Source of the DNA: Pseudomonas lundensis
Lineage (GTDB): Bacteria > Pseudomonadota > Gammaproteobacteria > Pseudomonadales > Pseudomonadaceae
Assembly (NCBI RefSeq): GCF_001042985.1
Contig: NZ_JYKY01000026.1
Location: 1 to 64,000 of the forward strand
DNA: 64,000 nucleotides
Direction of reading: 5' to 3'
Shown here: piece by piece, positions 36,869 to 44,884 of the stretch
Layout of the letters: each line of letters starts with the position of its first letter
How positions within the stretch are numbered: position 1 is the stretch's first letter
Program-made: the position numbers and the translations under genes
The notes under the pieces: generated by a model
What the model saw: only the letters and a program-made list of their open reading frames with translations
What the model was told of the DNA's origin: nothing
Database searches by the model: none

Positions 36869-37807
36869 ATGTCCATTTCATCTGTTCTGCGTCGCCGCAC
36901 CCTGTTGCTGGCCGGGCTGATTGCCTGCTGCCTTGCCCCGCTCGCTTCGGCCGACAGCCCAACAGCGCTCGCCAAGCCGTTGCGCATCGGCATCACCTTG
37001 CACCCCTATTACAGCTACGTGAGCAACATCGTCGGCGACAAGGCCGAGGTGGTGCCGCTGATTCCCGCCGGTTTTAACCCCCACGCCTACGAACCCCGGG
37101 CCGAAGACATCAAACGCATCGGCACGCTGGATGTGATCGTGCTCAACGGCGTGGGCCACGACGACTTCGCTGACCGCATGATCGAAGCCAGCGAAACGCC
37201 CGACATCCCGGTGATCGAGGCCAATCAGAACGTGCCGTTGCTGGCCGCCACCGGCAATGCCGCCCGCGGTGCAGGCAAAGTGGTCAACCCTCATACCTTC
37301 CTGTCCATCAGCGCCTCGATTGCCCAGGTCAACAACATTGCCCGCGAACTGGGCAAGCTGGACCCGGCCAATGCCAAAACCTACACCGCCAATGCCCGCG
37401 CGTATGGCAAACGCCTGCGCCAGATGCGGGCCGATGCGCTGGCCAAATTGACCGAAGCCCCCAATGCCGATTTACGGGTGGCCACTGTGCATGCCGCGTA
37501 TGACTACCTATTGCGCGAGTTTGGCCTTGAAGTCACGGCCGTGGTCGAACCTGCCCACGGCATCGAGCCCAGCCCGAGCCAGTTGAAAAAGACCATCGAC
37601 CAATTGCGCGCACTGGACGTAAAGGTGATTTTCTCGGAGATGGACTTCCCTTCCACCTACGTCGACACCATCCAGCGCGAGTCGGGGGTCAAGCTCTATC
37701 CGTTGTCACACATTTCCTATGGCGACTACAGCGCTGACAAATACGAAAAAGAAATGACCGGCAACCTCAACACCGTGGTCAAGGCCATACAGGAGGCCGG
37801 AGCATGA
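36869..37807 (+). CDS. fpvC: FpvC, periplasmic metal/siderophore-binding protein of ZnuA type
   Basis: 312 aa with a cleavable signal peptide (cleavage near residue 28, APLASADS). It is a cluster A-I (ZnuA/TroA) solute-binding protein: LHPYYSYVSNIVGDKAEV near the start, NPHAYEPRAEDIKRI, NPHTFLSI and VATVHAAYDYLLREFGL supply the usual histidine ligands, with an acidic SEMDFPSTYVDTI near the end. In P. aeruginosa FpvC takes part in iron release from pyoverdine, acting as an Fe(II) acceptor or chaperone in the periplasm. There is a 34-nt gap after fpvK, with GAGAGAAG before the start, and the stop overlaps fpvD. Confidence 0.92.
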   Translation: MSISSVLRRRTLLLAGLIACCLAPLASADSPTALAKPLRIGITLHPYYSYVSNIVGDKAEVVPLIPAGFNPHAYEPRAEDIKRIGTLDVIVLNGVGHDDFADRMIEASETPDIPVIEANQNVPLLAATGNAARGAGKVVNPHTFLSISASIAQVNNIARELGKLDPANAKTYTANARAYGKRLRQMRADALAKLTEAPNADLRVATVHAAYDYLLREFGLEVTAVVEPAHGIEPSPSQLKKTIDQLRALDVKVIFSEMDFPSTYVDTIQRESGVKLYPLSHISYGDYSADKYEKEMTGNLNTVVKAIQEAGA

Positions 37808-38559
37808 GCGCTGCCGAACCGCTGGCCACCCTCGCCACCGGCCCCGGGGTTGAGTTCGACCAGGTCTCGCTGACCCTGGGCCAGACGCCGATTCTCGATC
37901 ACGTCAGTTTCAACATCCGCCCCGGCAGTGTGCATGCGCTGGTCGGCCCGAACGGCGGTGGTAAAAGCTCGCTGATCAAGACCCTGCTGGGGCAGATGCC
38001 GCATCAGGGCCGCCTGTGCCTGAACTGGCCGGGCGCAACCGGTCCGATCGGCTACGTGCCGCAGGCGCTGGAATTCGACCGGGGCTTGCCCATGACGGTG
38101 GACGACTTCATGGCCGCCATGTGCCAACGGCGACCGGCCTTTCTGGGCCTGTCGCGCAAGGTAGCGCCCGCCATTGGTGAAGCACTGGAGCGGGTCGGCA
38201 TGCAGGACAAACGCAAGCGCCGCATGGGCGCATTGTCCGGCGGTGAACGCCAGCGTGTGCTACTGGCTCAGGGCCTGATCCCGGCCCCGCAGTTGCTGGT
38301 ACTGGACGAACCCATGTCCGCGCTGGACGAAGCTGGCGCCCGCGTGTTTGAACGCTTGCTCAAGGACTGGCGTCAGGCGGGCGTGACCGTGGTGTGGATC
38401 GAACACGATCTGGCGGCCGTCAAGCGTTTGGCTGAACGAGTCACGGGGCTCAACCGTCGGGTGCTGTTCGACGGTCCACCCGAACAGACTTTGAGCCCCG
38501 AACGCCTGCTGAACCTGTTTGCGACTCACCCCACCGGCCACGGGAGCACTGATTCATGA
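37804..38559 (+). CDS. fpvD: FpvD, ABC transporter ATPase
   Basis: 251 aa. Walker A GPNGGGKSSLIKT (about residue 47), signature LSGGERQRVLLA (about 143), Walker B LLVLDEPMSAL (about 165) and switch His in IEHDLAAV are all intact. It is the ATPase of the metal-type (Zn/Mn/Fe) ABC importer class and pairs with the FpvE permease. The start overlaps the fpvC stop and the stop overlaps the fpvE start, both as ATGA. Confidence 0.93.
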   Translation: MSAAEPLATLATGPGVEFDQVSLTLGQTPILDHVSFNIRPGSVHALVGPNGGGKSSLIKTLLGQMPHQGRLCLNWPGATGPIGYVPQALEFDRGLPMTVDDFMAAMCQRRPAFLGLSRKVAPAIGEALERVGMQDKRKRRMGALSGGERQRVLLAQGLIPAPQLLVLDEPMSALDEAGARVFERLLKDWRQAGVTVVWIEHDLAAVKRLAERVTGLNRRVLFDGPPEQTLSPERLLNLFATHPTGHGSTDS

Positions 38560-39455
38560 GTTACGAAGCCTTTCGGCTGATGGTTCAAGGCTGGGCCTCG
38601 GCGGGTTATCTGCCCGGGGTACTGGCCTACGGTTTTGTGGTCAACGCGTTGCTGGCCGGTCTGTTGATCGGCCCGGTCCTTGGCGGCCTGGGAACGCTGG
38701 TGGTGGTCAAGCGCTTTGCGTTTTTCTCCGAAGCGGTGGGCCACGCGGCACTGACGGGGGTCGCCATCGGCATTTTGCTCGGCGAACCCTATACCGGGCC
38801 CTATGGCAGCCTGTTCGGCTACTGCCTGCTGTTTGGCGTGTCACTCAATTACCTGCGCAATCGCACCGGTCTGGCACCCGACACACTGATTGGCGTTTTC
38901 CTCTCGGTGTCACTGGCGTTGGGCGCCAGCCTGCTGCTGATTCTGGCGGGCAAGATCAACGTTCACATTCTCGAAAACGTGCTCTTTGGCTCCGTCCTCA
39001 CCGTCAACGGCAACGACTTGCTGGTGCTGGCGATTGTCGGTGCGCTGGTGCTCGGGCTAAGCCTGCCGCTGTACAACCGCATCATGCTGGCCAGTTTCAA
39101 TCCGCAACTGGCCGCCGTGCGCGGTGTGGCCGTGAAGTCGCTGGATTACCTGTTCGTGATTCTGGTGACGCTGATCACGGTCGCGGCGGTCAAGGTCATC
39201 GGTGCCATTCTGGTAGGCGCCCTGCTGGTGATTCCGGCAGCCGCGGCACGGCTGCTGAGCCAGTCGCTGAAGGGTTTCTTCTGGATCTCGGTAGTCATTG
39301 CCACGTTCAGCACGTTGTGCGGGATTTTGTTGCCCATCGTGTTCGACCTGCCCATCCCCTCCGGCGCCGCAATCATTCTGGTGGCCGGTATCGCCTTTGC
39401 CCTCGCCGCCATCGCGCGCGGTGTGGTCCCCAGCCTGAAAGGGAATATTGGATAA
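38556..39455 (+). CDS. fpvE: FpvE, ABC-3 family permease
   Basis: 299 aa with about eight hydrophobic helices and the conserved segments VVVKRFAFFSEAVGHAALTGVAIG and LLVIPAAAARLLSQSL of the ABC-3 (ZnuB/TroC) permeases. Inner membrane. Works with FpvD, FpvC and FpvF. In P. aeruginosa the transporter affects iron release and recycling in the periplasm; whether it moves Fe(II) or pyoverdine is still debated, as far as I know. Confidence 0.93.
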   Translation: MSYEAFRLMVQGWASAGYLPGVLAYGFVVNALLAGLLIGPVLGGLGTLVVVKRFAFFSEAVGHAALTGVAIGILLGEPYTGPYGSLFGYCLLFGVSLNYLRNRTGLAPDTLIGVFLSVSLALGASLLLILAGKINVHILENVLFGSVLTVNGNDLLVLAIVGALVLGLSLPLYNRIMLASFNPQLAAVRGVAVKSLDYLFVILVTLITVAAVKVIGAILVGALLVIPAAAARLLSQSLKGFFWISVVIATFSTLCGILLPIVFDLPIPSGAAIILVAGIAFALAAIARGVVPSLKGNIG

Positions 39456-40361
39456 ATGCCTACTCTGCGCACACTCACCCTCGCGCTGGCCCTGACCGGC
39501 CTGCTCAGCACCCCGCTCATGGCCGCCGACCCAGCGGCACAACCGGTGCGCATTCTGGCCAGCTTACCAATCACCTATGGCCTGGGCCAGTTGTTGCTCA
39601 AGGACACTGACGTGACCCTGGAGCGCGCTGCGGCCGCCAATCTCCCAGGCAGCCGCCAAAGCGCTTACTTCAGTGGGCGCGGCGCACCCGCCCTGCACAA
39701 ACTGGCCGAACACGCCGATGCCGTCATCGGCCTGCGTTCGGTATGGGCCGACGACCCGCTCTACCCCATGGCACGCCGCAGCAACCTGCGCATCGTCGAA
39801 ATCGATGCCGCACGCCCGGTCGATGGCAGCCTGCCGGGTATCGCCTTGCAACCGGGCGCCCCGCGCGATGGCCTGAACACTCAGCCGTGGCTGGTCAGCA
39901 ACAACATGGGGCGCATGGCCGACGTTATGGCCGCCGACCTGGTACGCCTGGCCCCCCACGCCAAACCGCAGATCGAAGCCAATCTGGCCGCCCTCAAGCA
40001 ACGCCTGCTCAAGCTCAGCGCCGACACTGAACAGCAACTGGCCAACGTCGACAACCTGAGCGTGGTGAGTTTGTCCGACCGACTGGATTACCTGGTGGCA
40101 GGGTTAAACCTGGAACCGGTGACGGTCGACCACCCATCTGACCAGCCCTGGACACCCGAAGCCCTTGAAGCCCTGACCCGCACCCTGAAAGACAACGACG
40201 TGGCGCTGGTGCTGGACCATCGTGCCCCCAGCGACGCGTTAACAGCGGCCGTGGCACAAAGCGGCAGCCAACTGCTGGTGGTCAACGCCGACGGTGCAGA
40301 TCCGGTGGCGCAACTGCAGGCCACGATCGAAGCAATCATCAAGGCGTTGAACAAGGCGTAA
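39456..40361 (+). CDS. fpvF: FpvF, periplasmic siderophore-binding protein
   Basis: 301 aa, starting one base after the fpvE stop. Signal peptide to about residue 23 (TPLMAADP). It is a cluster A-I-like binding protein that has lost most of the clear ZnuA-type histidines and keeps the two-lobe sequence pattern (ILASLPITYGLGQLLLKDTDVTLERAA; VVSLSDRLDYLVAGLNLEPV). In P. aeruginosa FpvF binds pyoverdine and associates with FpvC. It is the last gene of the operon here. A weak inverted repeat ACACGG/CCGTGT follows at 40361-40395. The mbtH-like and thioesterase genes that follow fpvF in P. aeruginosa are absent. Confidence 0.92.
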   Translation: MPTLRTLTLALALTGLLSTPLMAADPAAQPVRILASLPITYGLGQLLLKDTDVTLERAAAANLPGSRQSAYFSGRGAPALHKLAEHADAVIGLRSVWADDPLYPMARRSNLRIVEIDAARPVDGSLPGIALQPGAPRDGLNTQPWLVSNNMGRMADVMAADLVRLAPHAKPQIEANLAALKQRLLKLSADTEQQLANVDNLSVVSLSDRLDYLVAGLNLEPVTVDHPSDQPWTPEALEALTRTLKDNDVALVLDHRAPSDALTAAVAQSGSQLLVVNADGADPVAQLQATIEAIIKALNKA

Positions 40362-40480
40362 CACGGTATCGGGCGGGATGTTGGCGCGGCCGTGTTTGCG
40401 TCCCCCTCGAAGCCGGAGGACTCCACCCTCCCAGCCACTGGAATGCACCAAACGGTTGCGAAATGTCGCGCAGTTAAATA

Positions 40481-40496
40481 CTGTATGCACATACAG
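40481..40496 (+). promoter_or_regulatory. LexA (SOS) box
   Basis: CTGTATGCACATACAG: a perfect palindromic CTGT-N8-ACAG, the LexA operator consensus of gamma-proteobacteria, 19 bases before the ATG of the DUF1654 gene. It should cover the promoter and repress the gene until DNA damage. Confidence 0.85.
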
Positions 40497-40514
40497 CTAA
40501 CCAAGGACCGCATC

Positions 40515-40766
40515 ATGGCTAAAAAAGCAGCGAAAGCACCGACGCCTCCAACACCCTACGAATTGTTCGGGCTTCGCATACAAAAAGAAATCAGTTCTCC
40601 CAAGGCACAAAAGGCCAAAATGGCGGTCCTTTTGCGTCAGGAAGGCGATAACCCGGAATTCTGGGAGCGCCTGCTGGAAGAAATCTCCGAAAACGACAAC
40701 GTCACCGTTGCCCATCGCGATGATGGCGGCGTGAACGTTTTCTGGACTGTGCCTGAGGAAGACTGA
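40515..40766 (+). CDS. DUF1654 family protein, SOS-controlled
   Basis: 83 aa, ATG at 40515 with AAGGA at 40503-40507; in-frame upstream ATGs overlap the LexA box and are not used. The sequence follows the DUF1654 pattern: TPYELFGLRIQKEISSPKAQKAK, LLRQEGDNPEFWERLLEEISENDNVTVAHRDDGGVNVFW. These are small cytoplasmic Pseudomonas proteins of unknown function that often sit behind LexA boxes. It is separated by only 4 nt from endA, so both should be induced together. What it does in DNA damage is not known to me. Confidence 0.85.
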   Translation: MAKKAAKAPTPPTPYELFGLRIQKEISSPKAQKAKMAVLLRQEGDNPEFWERLLEEISENDNVTVAHRDDGGVNVFWTVPEED

Positions 40767-40770
40767 GTCA

Positions 40771-41460
40771 ATGAGGGTTTGTTTACTGGCATTTGCCAGC
40801 CTCTTCACTGCTTTAAGCGTTCACGCGGCTGCGCCGCAAACCTTTAGTGAAGCGAAAAAGGTTGCCTGGAAACTCTACGCACCTCAATCCACCGAGTTTT
40901 ACTGTGGCTGCAAATACACAGGTAACCGCGTCAATCTAAAAGCCTGTGGGTATGTGCCGCGCAAAAATGCCAACCGCGCGGCACGCATTGAATGGGAACA
41001 CATCGTGCCGGCCTGGCAGATTGGCCATCAACGCCAATGCTGGCAAAAAGGAGGACGCAAAAACTGCACCCGCAACGACCCGGTCTACAAAGTGGCCGAG
41101 GCCGACCTGCACAACCTGGTGCCGAGCATCGGAGAGGTCAACGGTGACCGCAACAACTTCAGTTTCGGCTGGCTCCCGCAGCAGCCGGGGCAATACGGTT
41201 CGTGTTTGACCCAGGTGGACTTCAAGGCAAAGAAGGTCATGCCCCGACCTTCTATCCGGGGGATGATCGCACGCACCTATTTCTACATGAGCAAGCGCTA
41301 CAATTTGCGCTTGTCCAAACAAGACCGACAGTTATACGAAGCGTGGGATAAAACCTACCCGGTGCAAGCTTGGGAACGCCAGCGTAACCAGGCCGTGGCC
41401 TGTGTCATGGGTCGCGGTAATGAGTTCGTCGGCCCGGTTAATCTCAAGGCCTGCGGTTAG
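40771..41460 (+). CDS. endA: Endonuclease I, secreted or periplasmic DNase
   Basis: 229 aa with a signal peptide (cleavage near residue 20, SVHAAAPQ). It has the EndA/Dns features: WEHIVPAW near residue 73 with the catalytic His, and DLHNLVPSIGEVNGDRNNFSF near 112 with the metal-binding Asn residues. Six or more cysteines (CGCKY, CGYV, CW, CTR, CLT, CVMG, CG) suggest disulfides, as in Vibrio Dns. It cuts double-stranded DNA non-specifically outside the cytoplasm. It follows DUF1654 after 4 nt without its own promoter, so it is probably under LexA control. Confidence 0.93.
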   Translation: MRVCLLAFASLFTALSVHAAAPQTFSEAKKVAWKLYAPQSTEFYCGCKYTGNRVNLKACGYVPRKNANRAARIEWEHIVPAWQIGHQRQCWQKGGRKNCTRNDPVYKVAEADLHNLVPSIGEVNGDRNNFSFGWLPQQPGQYGSCLTQVDFKAKKVMPRPSIRGMIARTYFYMSKRYNLRLSKQDRQLYEAWDKTYPVQAWERQRNQAVACVMGRGNEFVGPVNLKACG

Positions 41461-41480
41461 AGCAACCCGCAAGCCCGTTA

Positions 41481-41519
41481 CCCCTTGAGTCTTGCTGCCC
41501 TGAGGCTCAAGGGGCTTTT
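41481..41519 (+). terminator. Intrinsic terminator after endA
   Basis: CCCCTTGAG (41481-41489) / CTCAAGGGG (41506-41514) forms a perfect 9-bp stem followed by CTTTTC, 20 bases past the endA stop. Confidence 0.85.
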
Positions 41520-41610
41520 CACATCAGCACCGCTGTAACCCTTCCTGCATGCCCTCGATTCAGAGGCCCTTTTATTGCCGAAGTGCCATTATTGAGCTAT
41601 TACTCTGCAC

Positions 41611-42324
41611 ATGATTAGACAAGCTCGATTCAATAAGAAACAACACGTGGTAGATGAACTGGTTCACCGAATAGAAAGCGGACGTTTAGTCGATGGCTTA
41701 CCCCTGCCCGAAGAAGACAAGTTGGCACAAGAACTGGGTGTCACCCGCCATACGTTGCGTCAGGCCTTGACCGAACTCGAACGTCGCCGTTATATCGCCA
41801 CCCGTGCCGGGGGCGGCTCTGTCGTGACCTACGACGGCATCACGCTGGATCAAAACAATGGCTGGACCCAGGCGCTGGCTGATACTGGCGCGCGCATCCA
41901 TACCGAACTGTTGCGTTTTGAAGCCATTGAGCGGCCCGAGCTGCTTCATCAGTTTGGTGTCAGCCAGTTCATTACCCTGGACCGCCGACGCCGTCGCGCC
42001 GATGGCACCGCGGTGTCGCTGGAGCGCTCATTGATGCCGGCCACCAACGGCCTTGAAAGCTTGCCACGGGTAGGGCTGATCGACGATTCACTCACCATCA
42101 CCCTCGCCGCTTATGGCTTTGTCGGTGAGCGTGGCGATCAATGGATCGGTGCCGAACCGTTGACCGTCGACGACGCGCAACTGCTGGGGCGAACCCCCGG
42201 CACGGTATTTCTAAAGGCACTGCGCACCACCTATGACCGACAAGGTCGCTTCATGGAGCAGGTCGAAAGCTGGCTGGACCCGCAGCACTTCCGCATGCAC
42301 CAGTCATTCGGGGCGCCCCTGTGA
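41611..42324 (+). CDS. GntR/HutC-family transcriptional regulator with UTRA domain (YegW-like)
   Basis: 237 aa. N-terminal winged helix (about 10-75: VDELVHRIESGRL, LAQELGVTRHTLRQALTELERRRYIATRAGGGSVV) and a C-terminal UTRA ligand-binding domain (about 90-235, ending VESWLDPQHFRM). No ribosome binding site is visible before the ATG at 41611, which follows an AT-rich stretch closely, so translation may be leaderless or start downstream. It is the first gene of the operon, overlapping the next gene by 4 nt, and would sense a substrate or intermediate of the pathway encoded downstream. Equivalent to E. coli yegW by context. Confidence 0.88.
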   Translation: MIRQARFNKKQHVVDELVHRIESGRLVDGLPLPEEDKLAQELGVTRHTLRQALTELERRRYIATRAGGGSVVTYDGITLDQNNGWTQALADTGARIHTELLRFEAIERPELLHQFGVSQFITLDRRRRRADGTAVSLERSLMPATNGLESLPRVGLIDDSLTITLAAYGFVGERGDQWIGAEPLTVDDAQLLGRTPGTVFLKALRTTYDRQGRFMEQVESWLDPQHFRMHQSFGAPL

Positions 42325-43325
42325 CACAACGTGACCGGGCGCTGGGCGCGTTTTACGGACTGGCACTGGGGGATGCGCTGGGCATGCCCACCCAGTCGTT
42401 CAGCCGTGCCGAAATCGCTGCCCGTTTCGGCCGCATCACCACCCTTGAATCGGCGCCCGCCGATCAGCCCGTAGCCCCGAACATGGCAAAGGGCTCAGTC
42501 ACCGACGACACCGAGCAAGCCATTCTCGTCGCTCAACTGCTGATCGAAAATCAGGGCTGCATCCCCGCCGCTCTGTTGGCACAGCGGCTGATTGACTGGG
42601 AGGCCGGGATGCAGGCCAAGGGCTCACAAGACTTGCTGGGGCCCTCCACCAAACGGGCCATCAGCCTGATTTTGGCGGGCCACAGCCCCGAAGAAGCAGG
42701 CCGTTATGGCACCACCAACGGTGCGGCCATGCGCATTACGCCCGTCGGCATCGTCAGCGACATCGCGCACCCCGAACGCTTCATACAGGCGGTCGTCCAG
42801 TCGTGTCAGGTGACCCACAACACCCGTTTGGGAATCGCCAGCGCTGCCGCCGTCGCGGCCGTGGTGTCCAGCGGGATCAACGGTAAAAAACTCGAACACG
42901 CCTTGAATGCCGGCACTGAAATGGCCTACATAGCCGAGCATCACGGCCATTGGGTGGCAGGCGCCCGCATCGGGCCTCGCCTGCGCTGGGCACGCGATGC
43001 CAGCGCGCATTGCAACAACGATAACGTCGGGGATCTGCTGTACGACGTGATAGGCACCTCAGTCGCCTCACAAGAATCCGTGGTCGCAGCCTTTGCGCTG
43101 GCACAGCGGGTGGCCAGTGGTGAAATGAACAGTTTTGATGCGCTGTGCAGGGCGGCCAGTATTGGCGGCGACACCGACACCATCGCTGCGGTGCTCGGGG
43201 CCATGCTGGGCGCCTGTGAGGGGCTCGACACCTGGCCCACGGCACTGATTGAGCAGGTGCGGGACGTCAATCACTTGCAACTCGAACCGCTGGTCGAGGC
43301 GTTGTTAACCCTGCGCAACGCTTAG
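42321..43325 (+). CDS. ADP-ribosylglycohydrolase-fold protein (YegU-like)
   Basis: 334 aa, GTG start overlapping the regulator stop (GTGA). DraG/ARH-fold motifs are intact: GLALGDALGMPTQ (about 13-25), GSVTDDTEQA (about 58-67, di-magnesium ligands) and GGDTDTIAAVLGAMLGA (about 282-298, second ligand set). ARH-fold enzymes cleave N-glycosidic bonds of ADP-ribosylated residues or small molecules. Being between a transporter and a sugar kinase, this one more likely acts on an imported N-glycoside or nucleoside than on protein (inference). E. coli yegU is the counterpart by context. Confidence 0.88.
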   Translation: MTQRDRALGAFYGLALGDALGMPTQSFSRAEIAARFGRITTLESAPADQPVAPNMAKGSVTDDTEQAILVAQLLIENQGCIPAALLAQRLIDWEAGMQAKGSQDLLGPSTKRAISLILAGHSPEEAGRYGTTNGAAMRITPVGIVSDIAHPERFIQAVVQSCQVTHNTRLGIASAAAVAAVVSSGINGKKLEHALNAGTEMAYIAEHHGHWVAGARIGPRLRWARDASAHCNNDNVGDLLYDVIGTSVASQESVVAAFALAQRVASGEMNSFDALCRAASIGGDTDTIAAVLGAMLGACEGLDTWPTALIEQVRDVNHLQLEPLVEALLTLRNA

Positions 43326-43420
43326 ATGCCCCCTCGCAATGGACTGCACACCGGTTTGCGGCCCAATACCGGCGCGACACTTTGCTTAAAAACGCTAAAT
43401 AAGCATCAGGAGCGACACCC

Positions 43421-44884
43421 ATGAACAATCGCCCCGTCGGCCACAGCGCCGGTCAACTGGAAACCCGTGGCATCGAACCCGTCCCGGAAACGGAGTGCAA
43501 TGGCAATCCGCTGCAACTGTTTTGGGTCTGGTTTGCCGCCAACATCAGCATTTTAGGGTTGCCTTTGGGCGCCACGCTGGTGGCCTTTCACCACTTGGCG
43601 ATCTGGCAAGTCATTCTCGTCGCGCTGATCGGCGCCGCAGGCTCGTTCGCCGTGGTCGGGGTCATTTCCATTGCGGGGCGACGCGGCCGCGCGCCAAGCC
43701 TGACACTCTCCAGAGCCATTTTCGGCGTGCGCGGCAATATCGGGCCGACACTGGTGTCGCTGATTTCGCGGGTCGGCTGGGAAACCGTGAATACCACCAC
43801 GGCAGCGTTTGTTTTGCTGGCCCTGAGTGCCATCGTATTTGGCACCCCGACCGACGCTAAAAGCGCCCCGCTCCTGACCCTGCTGTGCATTGCCATTTTT
43901 GCCCTGCTCACCTTGTCAGTGTCCGGGCTTGGCCATGCCACGTTACTGGTCATCCAGCGATGGGCCACCTACGTGTTCGGCGCCCTCAACGTACTGGTCG
44001 GCGGTTTTCTCTGCGCCACCATCGACTGGCAAGGTGTGTTTGCAGCGCCTTCGGCCCCCATGAGCGCTGTGATTATCGGTATCGGCATCATGGCGGCAGG
44101 CACGGGTATCGGCTGGGCGAACGCCGGGGCCGACATGTCGCGCTATCAAAAACGCAGCGTCAGTGGCCCGCAACTGGTGGCATCTGCGGCCTGGGGCGCT
44201 GGCATACCGTTGGTGCTGCTCATTACCCTCGGCGGTTTGCTGACCGTGGGCAATCATGAACTGGCTTCGGCCACCGACCCGATTGCCGCCATCCGCAACC
44301 TGCTGCCCGCCTGGATGGCCGTGCCCTATTTGCTCAGCGCCTTTGGCGGCCTGTTGCTGTCCAATCACCTGTCGGTGTACTCCGCGGGCCTGACCACCTT
44401 GACCCTCGGGGTAAGGATCAAGCGCGTCCAGGCGGTGGTCGTGGATATCGTCGCGATTTTTTGTGGCTCGATTTACTTCATGTTGTACGCAGACAGCTTT
44501 TATGGCCCGTTCATTACCTTTATCTCCCTGACGGCCATTCCGATTACCGCGTGGGTCGCCATCTTTGTGGTCGACCTGATCCACCGTCATTACTACAGCG
44601 CTCAGGACTTGATGGACGTCAGCCCTTCCAGTGCCTATTGGTACACCGGCGGCATCGAATGGCGGGCCTTGGGTGCCTGGGCCGTGGCGCTGATCCTGGG
44701 GTTCTGTTTTACCCGGGTGGGCAGCAGCGAGGCCGACTGGTTTGTCGGCCCGCTGGCAGATGCCTGGCTGGGGCATAACGGAATGGGCTGGGTGGTGACC
44801 TTCGTGGTGGCAGGCGGCCTGTATGCCCTGCTGGGCGGCGCGCGTGACCGGCGTCTCAGTGGCACGGAGCCTGTCCATGCCTAG
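43421..44884 (+). CDS. NCS1-family nucleobase/nucleoside permease
   Basis: 487 aa, about twelve membrane helices. NCS1 signatures: RGIEPVPETECNGNPLQLFWVWFAANISILGLPLG near the N-terminus and LSRAIFGVRGNIGP in helix 3. The family imports cytosine, purines, hydantoins, allantoin, thiamine or nucleosides with protons or sodium. AGGAG lies about 9 nt before the ATG. The gene lies 95 bases after the glycohydrolase-fold gene and overlaps the kinase start by 8 nt. In E. coli the position is held by an unrelated nucleoside transporter, YegT. The substrate cannot be read from the sequence. Confidence 0.9.
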   Translation: MNNRPVGHSAGQLETRGIEPVPETECNGNPLQLFWVWFAANISILGLPLGATLVAFHHLAIWQVILVALIGAAGSFAVVGVISIAGRRGRAPSLTLSRAIFGVRGNIGPTLVSLISRVGWETVNTTTAAFVLLALSAIVFGTPTDAKSAPLLTLLCIAIFALLTLSVSGLGHATLLVIQRWATYVFGALNVLVGGFLCATIDWQGVFAAPSAPMSAVIIGIGIMAAGTGIGWANAGADMSRYQKRSVSGPQLVASAAWGAGIPLVLLITLGGLLTVGNHELASATDPIAAIRNLLPAWMAVPYLLSAFGGLLLSNHLSVYSAGLTTLTLGVRIKRVQAVVVDIVAIFCGSIYFMLYADSFYGPFITFISLTAIPITAWVAIFVVDLIHRHYYSAQDLMDVSPSSAYWYTGGIEWRALGAWAVALILGFCFTRVGSSEADWFVGPLADAWLGHNGMGWVVTFVVAGGLYALLGGARDRRLSGTEPVHA

